Part shown: positions 28,766-39,800 of the stretch, piece after piece
Position numbering within the stretch: position 1 is the first letter of the stretch
How the letters are laid out: every line of letters begins with the position of its first letter
Virus record (IMG/VR): IMGVR_UViG_3300030118_005288
Location: 18,250-70,445 of that record
Source: a virus
DNA length: 52,196 bases
Reading direction: 5' to 3' (one strand)
Notes under the pieces: model-generated
What the model was told of the DNA's origin: nothing
Databases searched by the model: none
Seen by the model: only the letters and a program-made list of their open reading frames with translations
Translations under genes and position numbers: made by a program

Positions 28766-29539
28766 ATGGTAAATATAGATACAGTATATCAAAGAGTTTT
28801 AGCTATTGCAAATAAAGAGCAACGTGGTTATATAACACCGTTAGAATTTAACTTGTTAGCTAACCAAGCAGCTATGGCTGTGTTTGAACAATATTTTTAT
28901 GACAGAAGTAAATTAGCAGACGTGCCTGGTAACAAACTAGAATATTCTGACGCTGATAAGATGATTGATGAAAAAATAGCTGTATTTAGTATTAACAACA
29001 CTCCCGTTGTTGCTGGTGTAGATTTACCAGGTGATATATATAGATTAGGTGCTGTGTACCATAGAGAGTATGCACAAACGTTTGCTCCTCAACCAGTAGC
29101 TAATCCAAACAATTTTAAACTATACGAAGCAAAGTTAGTTAGTTCAAAAGATTTTATAACAATGCAAAATGCACCGTTGTTAATGCCTACAAACAAAAGA
29201 CCTGTATTTATTAGACAAACTGATGGTACTGTAAATGTTTTTGGTGATCAAGCTCAACAAATAACAATTGCAAACGTAGGTGGTGTTATACTCGATGCTG
29301 TGGTGTGTGATTATATTGCTCAGCCAGCTAGAGTTGAATGGGGCTATGATGTTGTTGGAGAAAAACCTTTACACAATGGTGCTCCAAATAGAACATTTCA
29401 CTTTCCACATCACCCTTCTGATGAAACAGAACTTGTTTATAAAATCTTAGAGTTAGCAGGTGTTATTATTGAAGATCAAGGTATTGTTCAATATGCTAAC
29501 ACAAAAGAACAACAATTAGGACAAAAACAAAAATCATAA
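28766..29539 (+). CDS. head-tail connector/ring protein candidate
   Basis: The 257-residue product starts MVNIDTVYQRVLAIANKEQR and has GYITPLEFNLLANQAAMAVF, a helical N-terminal domain seen in ring proteins of podovirus-like and crAss-like phages. The middle is beta-rich (GDIYRLGAVYHREYAQTFAP, then DGTVNVFGDQAQQITIANVG) and the end is helical (TELVYKILELAGVIIEDQGI). I infer a connector between portal and tail; position after capsid and before the second connector supports this. Confidence 0.65.
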   Translation: MVNIDTVYQRVLAIANKEQRGYITPLEFNLLANQAAMAVFEQYFYDRSKLADVPGNKLEYSDADKMIDEKIAVFSINNTPVVAGVDLPGDIYRLGAVYHREYAQTFAPQPVANPNNFKLYEAKLVSSKDFITMQNAPLLMPTNKRPVFIRQTDGTVNVFGDQAQQITIANVGGVILDAVVCDYIAQPARVEWGYDVVGEKPLHNGAPNRTFHFPHHPSDETELVYKILELAGVIIEDQGIVQYANTKEQQLGQKQKS

Positions 29540-29542
29540 AGT

Positions 29543-30799
29543 ATGGGATTAATACAACAAAATGAAGGTCAAAAATATAAAAGTAAAAAAACTTTTACAG
29601 GTGATGGTACAACTTTAACTTATGTTGTTTCCAAAGTTGTTGAAACATTTAATCCTGCACACCAACAAATATATAATGCTATACAAGCTGGTGGTGTTAA
29701 TACTAGTTTAATAAATAATTATGTAAAAGTTTATTTAGACGGAGATATTTATCTTCAAAAAATAGTTGACACAGCTTCTACGCCAGTAAATACAATTTAT
29801 GTAACCAGATGGAATTTTTATTTTACCAATGCAGACGGTTGGATATTAGAGTTTGACACCTCTGTCTTGGCTGATATACCTTCAGGTGTAAAAATAGAAA
29901 TACATATTGATCAAGCTATTTGGAATAATCCAGTTACTGGTATTACAAATATAACAACTAACAATTATCAAGTAACTTCACTAGAAGATATAATAAGTAA
30001 CTTTATGATTGTTTATGTTGGTGAAGATAAATTTATATCAAAAGTAAATAGAACTGATGTTCAGTTTCATGCAATGAGAGCTTTGCAAGAATTAAGTTTT
30101 GATACTTTTAAATCTTGTAAATCTATGGAGTTAGAAGTTCCACCATCATTAGTTTTACCTTTACCAAATGATTATGTAAACTATGTAAAGTTAAGTTGGA
30201 AAGATGATTCAGGTATACAAAGACCTATATATCCAGCGCAAGATACTTCAAACCCAAAACCTTATAAACAAGACGCAGATGGTAATATTTTATTTGATGT
30301 TAATGGTGATGGTTTTAGCGATACAGATACTGTTTTATCTGACAAAGACTCTGACACATGGAACACGTATAAATCTTCTGTACCGTCTGAATCTCAAGAC
30401 GATTATCAAGATGATACGTTTTGGCCACATAGTGGTAGAAGATACGGTTTAGAATCAAGTCATGCTAATACAAATGGTGTTTACTATATTGACTGCGCTA
30501 GACATATGATAAACTTTAGTTCTAATATATCTGGTAAAACTATAATACTAGATTATGTAAGCGATAGCTTGGGAACTGATGAAGAAATGGTTGTACATAA
30601 AATGGCTGAAGAAGCAATGTACAAATGGATTATGTATGGTATACTTTCGACAAGATCAAATATACCAGAATACATAGTACAAAGATATAAAAAAGAAAGA
30701 TTTGCTGAAACAAGAAAAGCAAAATTAAGATTATCTAATATTAAATTAGAAGAAATTACACAGGTATTAAGAGGAAAATCTAAATTTATAAAACACTAG
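29543..30799 (+). CDS. second connector / tail-tube adaptor candidate
   Basis: A 418-residue protein starting MGLIQQNEGQKYKSKKTFTG, with a beta-rich N-terminal domain (TLTYVVSKVVETFNPAHQQI, then NYVKVYLDGDIYLQKIV), and a second half with MIVYVGEDKFISKVNRTDVQ, FHAMRALQELSFDTFKSCKS and LPNDYVNYVKLSWKDDSG. The helical FHAMRALQELS plus LPNDYVNYVK elements resemble P22 gp4-like adaptor proteins. The end is basic (RYKKERFAETRKAKLRLSNI). It is 3 bases after the stop of the previous gene and 3 before the giant ORF. Likely the adaptor joining head to tail hub. Confidence 0.65.
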   Translation: MGLIQQNEGQKYKSKKTFTGDGTTLTYVVSKVVETFNPAHQQIYNAIQAGGVNTSLINNYVKVYLDGDIYLQKIVDTASTPVNTIYVTRWNFYFTNADGWILEFDTSVLADIPSGVKIEIHIDQAIWNNPVTGITNITTNNYQVTSLEDIISNFMIVYVGEDKFISKVNRTDVQFHAMRALQELSFDTFKSCKSMELEVPPSLVLPLPNDYVNYVKLSWKDDSGIQRPIYPAQDTSNPKPYKQDADGNILFDVNGDGFSDTDTVLSDKDSDTWNTYKSSVPSESQDDYQDDTFWPHSGRRYGLESSHANTNGVYYIDCARHMINFSSNISGKTIILDYVSDSLGTDEEMVVHKMAEEAMYKWIMYGILSTRSNIPEYIVQRYKKERFAETRKAKLRLSNIKLEEITQVLRGKSKFIKH

Positions 30800-30802
30800 A
30801 AT

Positions 30803-33800
30803 ATGCCGGAAATGAAAAATAGTTTTCAAAGAGGTAAGATGAACAAAGACCTCGATGAAAGACTAGTGCCAAATGGTGAATATAGAGATGCGTTAAATGT
30901 ACAAGTATCTACTTCTGACACTTCAGACGTGGGCTCTTTACAAACTGTTATGGGTAACACTGCTTTAACTAGTGTTTTTCCATCTGATAGTGTTTGTGTT
31001 GGTTCGATAACAGATGAAAAAAATGATAAGATATATTGGTTGGTTGCTGGAGCAACAACAGATGTAATAGCAGAATATGATTATGTATCAGAAACAGTAG
31101 AACCTGTCTGTGTAGATAGACATGCCTTTTACGGTAGACGTACTTTAAACTTTAGAAGAGAAAACCTAGTGACAGGTTTAAATGTCATGGACGGTTTTAT
31201 TTTTTGGACAGATAACTTTTCTGAACCTAAAAAAGTAAACATACAAAGATGTAAACTTGGTTCATCTGGTTTTAATAACCACACGTTGTTCATGGTTAAA
31301 GATGTTAGCATAGGCGCTATACCAAATAATTTTACGCCAGCTTTAGATATTAATGGTGTTAGTATACCTATACAAGAAAAACATTTAACTATAATAAAAA
31401 AAGGTCCTGACGCTGCTCCTGTTCTTGAGATGAGAGATACTACTGTTGGTGACTGGGATGGTGACGGTATAGTTGGTGGTAGTGAGTTATCTGCACCTGT
31501 TACAAACGCATCTTCTATTACTTTTTTAGACGGTGACGGTGAGTTTGTGCCTAATATAACTATAAACACTGCGTCTGGAACAGACTTTCCACCTGATTCT
31601 TTTCTTAATATATACAAGTCAAACGATAGGTCTATAAAAGTTAGAGTAAAAATTAACGGGCCTGGTGGACCTGTAGGTTACAATGTAGATATACTTTCTG
31701 GTAACAAAGATATAGCGGGTGAAACTGATTTAATAGTTGAACTTGAACAAGAAGAAGCTTTATTTGAGTTTAAATTTCCTAGATTTGCGTATAGATACAA
31801 ATACGAAGATGGTGAGTATTCTCCTTACTCTCCTTTTACACAACCAGCATTTTTACCTGGCAGATTTATTTATTTACCTAAAGAAGGTTATAATCTTGGT
31901 ATGGTTAATAGATTAAGAAGATTAGCTATAAAAGATTTTGTACATACAAGAAGCATGCCAGAAGATGTAGTTGCTATAGACGTGCTTTATAAAGAATCTA
32001 ACTCACCAAACGTATACTCTGTAAAAACTATAAAAAGAAGAGGTTACAACCCTGATAAATGGGACGAATACAACGCTGTTTCAGAAGACCTAGTTGTTGA
32101 AAACGGTATACAAATAGGTGATGGTTGGGCTGGTAGAACAAAAGGGTTTTTACCTATAACAACAGAAATGATACACGCTGTTTTACCTTCTAATCAATTG
32201 TTAAGACCGTGGGATAATGTTCCTAGAAAAGCTTTAGCTCAAGAAATCGTTGGTAATAGATTAGTCTACGGTAACTATTTACAAAACTATAATCTTTCAA
32301 ATAACGCAACTGGTGATTCCAATATAAAAGTAGATTTAAAAGTAGGTATAAGATCTAGAAGTTTAGGTTCAATATCACCTGAAGAAGTAGAAGCTGGTCC
32401 AAATAGACGTAGTATAAAATACAGTCCTAGTAAATCTTTAAAAACACTAAGAACATATCAGGTTGGTGTTGTTTATATAGACAAATATGGTAGAGAAACA
32501 CCTGTGTTTTCAGAAGACAAAAGAGGTAGAACAGCAACAGGTGCTGCAACTTCTCAAGCATCTGTTTATAACAAAAAAGAAAACGCAAACAAAAAAAATA
32601 GTTTAACAGTAGAACTTAAAAACGATCCGCCAGACTGGGCTACGCATTTTAAACTATTTGTAAAAGAAACATCTAACGAGTATTACAATTTAGCAATGGA
32701 TCGTTGGTACGATGCTGAGGACGGTAATATTTGGTTAAGTTTTCCGTCTGCAGAAAGAAATAAAGTAGATGAAGAAACATTTTTAATACTTAAAAAAGCA
32801 CATGACGCTAATACATTTATATCTGCTCCTGCTAGATATAAAATCATAGCAATATCTAACGAAGCGCCTAGGTTTATTAAACTTAGCAATATATCACAAG
32901 GTGGTATTATTGATGATGGTGCTACATTAGGCCTGTCTGCCGCAGGTTTTCCTTTAGAGGGCGGATTTTTTATATACGTAGAAAAAAGTAATTTTGAAAA
33001 TGTTGGCTGGAAAGAGTCTTTAGTAAATCAAGATATATCACAAGTTTTTATGAGGGTAAAGTCTGCCTCTGGTATAAGTGAATATTACAGACTAAAGCAA
33101 ATTACCTTTGACGCATCTACAGGTACTTATTATAAGTTAGAGTCTGATAGAGTTTTTGGACCAGACATGGCTCACACTTCGCCAGATGGTACTTTTTTAA
33201 ACAGAATAACTAACTGTGAATTACAATTAATAAAAAGAATACCTGAAGACAAAGCAGAATTTGAAGGAAGATTTTTTGTAAAAGTTTTAAAAGACAATAT
33301 ATTAATAGAGTCGTTAAATATAACACCTAACTCTGGTCTTGATTACATTGCTGTTGCAAGCATGCAAGTTCAGTACATAAATCCACTAGCAGCACAAGCA
33401 ACTGGTGGTTGGGACGGTTTTGGTACTAATAAGTACAAAATATCTATGGACAAGCGTAATGATGATAGATGGACAAGGCCTGGTAGTAGTGCACCGGCTG
33501 GACATGGTCAAGATTTTTGGAAATACGCTAGTGACGATACAACAACAAACAACTCTAATTCTTTAGCTATTTCTAGTGGTTGGTTTATTGATGCTGTAGA
33601 AGGTTTTAGACCTTGGAAAGGTAATTATTGGGGTAAAAACGTGGGTGAAAGAAGTACAGGTGCTATAGACAGACCAAGTGCTTGGGCAGTAAATTTTTGC
33701 TGGGGCTTTTTTAGTAGTTACCACAATGATTTTGATGATGGTGAGTTTGATAGAAGATTACACGCTTTAGGTACAAACACTTATGGAACTACAGGTAACA

Positions 33801-36800
33801 ATTATTTAGGTTCAAGTGGTTCAAAAAAAATGAAATCACCAAATAACGTACTAGCAACAACTCCTTCTGCTGATGGAGGACCAATAGCACCTGGTGTTGG
33901 TATAGATCCTAATAGTGGTATTATAAATTTATCTTATTCAGGTTTAAATGAAGACGATGGTGGTTTGACTGCAACATCTGGAAACTGGGCCGACGTACTA
34001 ACCACACATTATTTTGTTGATGCAGCTAAGCACGCTGCTGACGAACTTTTTATAGGTAAGCTTTTAACACCTGGTACTATATGGAGATGGAAAGAAGATC
34101 CAGATCAAGTTTTATATAAAACCGTGGCAATGACAGGTTTGTCTACAACATCAACTCCTTATACTAGTGCTCAATGGACTAATGAAGGTTTAGATTTTGA
34201 TGGTAATCCTGGTATAGTTCTTTTTAATTATGTAAGCTTTGCAGATTATTTAATTAATAATCACACTCATAGAGTTGAATATTGCTGGGGTAGCGGAGAT
34301 AAAGAAGATGACAAACCAGATTGGGTAACAAGAAATATTGGAAATCATACTGCTAGCGGTACGTGTTGTGGGGGTTGTATTCCTTGTGGTGGTGGGCTTG
34401 CTTGGACTTTAGTAAACACATCTTGCTCTATTACAGCTGGTACAGGGTGTGGTTGTAATCATACTGGTACATCTGGATCAAACGCTTGGGGACTTATACC
34501 TAATTATCCTGAGCATTATAAATTTCCTAACCTTGTTGATGATTGGGCAAAATCAAAAAATAAAAGAAGAAGATTTAGATTTAAAGCAGAGACGTTAAGT
34601 GATCCTACAATACCACTTGGTGGTACTGGTCATAATTATTTACCAACAAATAATCCTACTTTTGCTCCACACTTTGATCATACAGCTACAGCTATAACAA
34701 TAGATCCTAGCACAAACGCTGCTTTTGTAGATCCAGCACCTGGCATTAGACCTGACGGTATGCACACTGGTTACACAGAACCTACTGGTAACTGGACTTG
34801 GAATCCTGGAACCGGCTCAACAACAGAAACACTTATACCTCAATACAAAAGATGGAGCTCTGATAACATTGCTATAACACCAGCGCCTGGTAGTGTAACT
34901 TGGGAGATAGTAGAACCTTTCACACCTGGTGAAGGTAAATTTAGTAGCACTAACCCTGCTATATGGGAAACAGAACCTAAAGAAGATGTTGGTTTAGATA
35001 TTTATTACGAAGTAGGTCATAAATACCCTATATACTTAAACGATAGAACAATAGAGCAATTTGTTGGCGCTGTACACGAAGACATTTCTAAAAACTCTTA
35101 TGTGCAATGTTGGGATCCTGCGCCACCAATAGGTAACAGCGCTGGAACAATATCTTTAAATGCTGGTGGTAATAGCGATATGAGAGTTTACGCTGCGCAT
35201 GGTAGGTTTGTTCAGCTAGCAGATACTTTAGGTAATGTTTTAGACGCTAACAACCCTGCACATATTTTACCTACTACAGGTGCTTATTTAATATTCTACA
35301 GAGCAGACGGAAGCACTACAGAAGCACATGTTGGTGTTGGTACATACAATAATAACGGTACTTGGTTTGAGTTAGTTGGTAACTCTTTTAATGATGACGT
35401 TGGTGTTCATAGTAAAATGATAGAGGTGCCTTGGTTTAATTGTTACTCATTTGGTAATGGTGTTGAGTCTGATAGAATACGTGATGACTTTAACCAAGTT
35501 ACAATAGACAATGGACCTAAAGCATCTACAACACTAGAAGAGCCTTATTTAGAAGATAGAAGAAAAAGTGGTTTTATATGGTCTGGTATATATAACTCTA
35601 AAAGTGGTGTTAACAATTTAAACCAGTTTATACAAGCAGAAGCCATAACAAAAGACGCAAACCCTGTTTATGGTAGTATACAAAAAATGCATGTTAGAGA
35701 TAATGACTTAGTTGCTTTTTGTGAAGATAGAGTGTTAAAAGTTTTAGCTAATAAAGATGCTTTATTTAATGCTGATGGTAATACAAATTTAGTTTCAACA
35801 AATAGAGTTCTTGGAAATATAAGACCTTTTGTTGGTGACTTTGGTATATCTCAAAATCCAGAATCTTTTGCAAGTGATTCTTATAGATCTTATTTTTCAG
35901 ACACAAGTAGAGGCGCTATCGTTAGGCTATCTCAAGACGGATTAACAGCAATATCTAACTTAGGTATGAAAGACTGGTTTGCTGATAATCTACCTTCTTA
36001 CAACAGAATTATTGGTAGTTTTGATGATAATAAAAACGAATATAACATAACATTAACTAAGGTAAATAAATCTGGTTATATTACTCCAAGTTATGGTTAT
36101 ATGCCTAAGACGTTATCTTTTAATGAACCTGCAAATGGTTGGGTTAGTTTTAAATCTTTTATAAAAGAAAGTGGTTTAAGTTTAAATAACTCTTACTATA
36201 CTTATTTTGAAGGTAATTTATATCAACATCATGACAATGAAATTAGAAATAATTTTTACAATGTTCAGTATGAGTCTAGTGTTGATGTTTTATTTAACCA
36301 AGCACCTGGCGTAATAAAGAGTTTTAAAACTTTAAATTATGAAGGTACACAATCAAGAGTAACACCTGATTTAAATAACAACCCTGATTACTATGATAAT
36401 TATTTAAAGCAAGGTTGGTATGTAAACGAAATGATATCAGATGTTCAAGAGTTAGGTGTGATGGAGTTTTGGGACAAAGAAGACAAGTGGTTTAGTCAAA
36501 TAAAAGGTGTTGCTACAGAGTGGTTAAATGATGGTACAGCTGGTAACATAGATCCTAGAGAGTTTTCTTTTCAAGGTATAGGTAATGCTTTTGACGTTGA
36601 GTGTGCTGACTGTCCAGATGTAGTTAGTTATGACTGTATAAATCAGCCAGCTGGATCTGTATCAGATTGTGATAATAGAACTTTACTTCCACTTCCTCCA
36701 GGGAACTACAATCCAGGTAACTATACTGTACACCCAGGTCATTTTAGAGATGAAGACTATTGGTTTTTACCAGGTAATGTTAACAAGAAAAGAAGTGATT

Positions 36801-39800
36801 ATAAATTTATAGCTGGTCTACCAGGTACAAATAATGCGACTTACAACTCTCTTACACCAGGTTCTAATCCTGATTGGGTAGATCCAAACGATCAATCACA
36901 AGGTTGGTACCAAAAATATGATGACATCCGTTTATACTCTTATGATTCTACACCTGTTTTATTATTTCAGTGTGATACTGTAGCAGAAATGATAAACTGG
37001 GTTGCTACTAATTACGGATCGTTTTTCTCTAGTCCAAACGCAACTAACTTTCCAGCTCCATCTCCTGGAATGGCATATCAAAACTTTTGGGGTACTTGGT
37101 ATGTAGCTTGGCACAATACGTCTTTTGTTCCAGCTGGCTCTAATGCAAACAGAAGAAACAGTCTTATATACACCTCTCCTTGTCAAAGAGTGTTTTCGCC
37201 TGGAGGTGCAAGGTGTACAGAAATACAAGGCCCTGGTGGTGCTTACGCTACAATGCAACAATGTATTGAGGGTGGTTGTGGACAGCCAGAAGAATCTTAT
37301 AATTGTGATCCTCAAGCTGGTTGCGTTGATCCTGGAGATGGTACTGGTCAATTTTCTACTTATTGTGAGTGTGTTGAATCAAGGTGTTGTCCAGAATCAC
37401 AGGCATACTTTTTTGAATGTCAAAACATTAACCCGCCTTCAAACACGGCTATAGTTTTTGGTTGTATGGACGATGGTATTACAACTGATCCGTGGATTAC
37501 CCAAGATAGACCAGCTGGTTGGGTTGGTCCTGCTTCAAACTATTACGCTGGAGCTCAAGCTGATGATTGCAGTTGTATATACCAAACAGTTTCTACTTGG
37601 GACTGTATAAACAGTAGTTGCGTAGAGGTGTTTAATGGTACTGGTCAATATCCATCACTTGCTGTGTGTCAACAAAATTGCGCACCACCTTGTGCGGGTC
37701 CTTTTGTTCCAACGCCACCTGCATTAACACATATAATAAGTAATAGGCCTGGTGGATGTAATTTAGGAGATTATTTTAATACTGGTGCGGCTGAACTTGG
37801 TATAACAAACAATAGTATAAATCCTACTAATTGGTTTGTACAAGTGTTTGATAGTAATAATAACTTAATACACACGTCAGCTAATGTTTCTGGTGTTACT
37901 AGTATTATTGTTAACAATTTAGCACCTGGTATTTATACTTATAAGATTATTGATATTGATACTAATTGTGATTACGATTATACGTTTGAAATATTATGCG
38001 AAGACCCACCGCCTCCACCACCTGTAACTTATGATTGTGTACTGGTAAATGGTATACATACTTGTGTAGATCCAGGTACTGGTAACGGGCAATATACAGG
38101 GTCAAGCGCACTTACTGATTGTCAAACGGATCCAAACTCACCTTGTAATCCTAATTACCAAACAGGTGGTTGTACAGATCCTTGTGCTTGTAATTGGGAT
38201 CCAAATGCTAATTATGATGATGGTAGTTGTATTTATGATTGTGATACCGGCGGTCTAACACTTTTTGATGCTAGTGTTGGTTACCAAAACCAATTAAACG
38301 CTGGTGTGTACACGGGCTCAGAAATAACTATAATTACAAATGCCTTGAACGGTCTTGTAAGTGCGTCTAATAGTACTGGTGGACCTACGACTTGTTATGA
38401 TTGTGGTGGTCCTGGTGTAAATTTACCTAACGAGCCATATTTTGTAAATAACGAGTCAATGATGGAGTCTTTTGTTCGTACTTATGGAATAGACACGGAT
38501 ACAAGAGATTATAAGTTTTATAGAAGCCAAACTTATTTAAATCCTTCAATTAGAACCTATATGAATTTAAGAATTTCCCATATAGATCTTAATGGTTGGT
38601 ACCAGCAACCTCAAAACTTCTTTACTTGGAGAGATTACATTGACACTGCTATTGCAACAGGAGTAATAACAAACGTGACAGATCTTATTGATGTTGGTTG
38701 TACTACTGGAACTTGTCAAACCGCACCTCATCAGTTTGACTCATCAACTGGTTATAGAATTGATTTAGATGCTGTAAGATATGTTATACATACTAGTATG
38801 GAAGCTGCTGGTGTTGAAACTTGTAATGGTATTATTAGTACTTATAATCAAAGTGGTCATGGTCAATATGACGATAAAAACTGCGATAGAACTAATGTTA
38901 CACTGTGTGATCCTTGTGTTGTTCCAGCTACAAATCCTTGTGGCCCACCGCCACCACAGACTACGTATCCTTGCATACCAGGTGACCCTAATTCTTGTAT
39001 GCCGGGTTATACACCTTTAGGCCCTAACGTTTACACAAATCTTCAAGACTGTATAACAGCTTGCCATAGGATTGGTGTGGGTGAAGAACCTTTAAGTTAT
39101 GATTGTATTAATGGAACATGTGTTGATCCTGGAACTGGTAATGGTCAATATGCTACATTAGCCGCTTGTCAAGCTGTTTGTAATATTAGTCCAGTTGGAC
39201 AAAACTACGCATGTGAAGGTCCTGCTGGTTCTCAAAATTGTATTCCAACCTCTAGCCCTGTTGGTACTTACGGAAGTACAGTTGTATATGGTGACCAGGC
39301 AACATGTCTAGCTAATTGTGGTACGGTTAGTTCTACTGATATAGCGTGGGGAGGTTGTTGTCACCCATCTTCAATGGAGTACTCTCAACTTGGTCCTAAT
39401 GGTCTTCCTTGTCACGCAGACAGCCTATGTCTTTGTTACTACGATCCGTTTCATTGTACTCTTCCAAATTGTTTTGTTGGTGACACTAAAGTGTTATTAG
39501 CAGATGGTTCAAGTAAAAACATTGAAAATGTTGTGATTGGAGATATAGTAAGTTCTTACGATCAAGAAAACAAAGAGTTATCCGATGCTGTTGTAGTAGC
39601 TACACGATCGCAAGTTTCAAAAAACATGGTTGAATTTACTTTTAGCAACGGGGTTACAACAAAAAATACTTCGGACCACCCTTACTATGTAGAGCAAAAA
39701 GGTTGGGTATCATACGCAGATGATTTAAAAGTTGGCGATGTTTGCTATACTAATGAAAATAATAATATAAATAAAGTAACACTAACTAATATCAAAGAGG

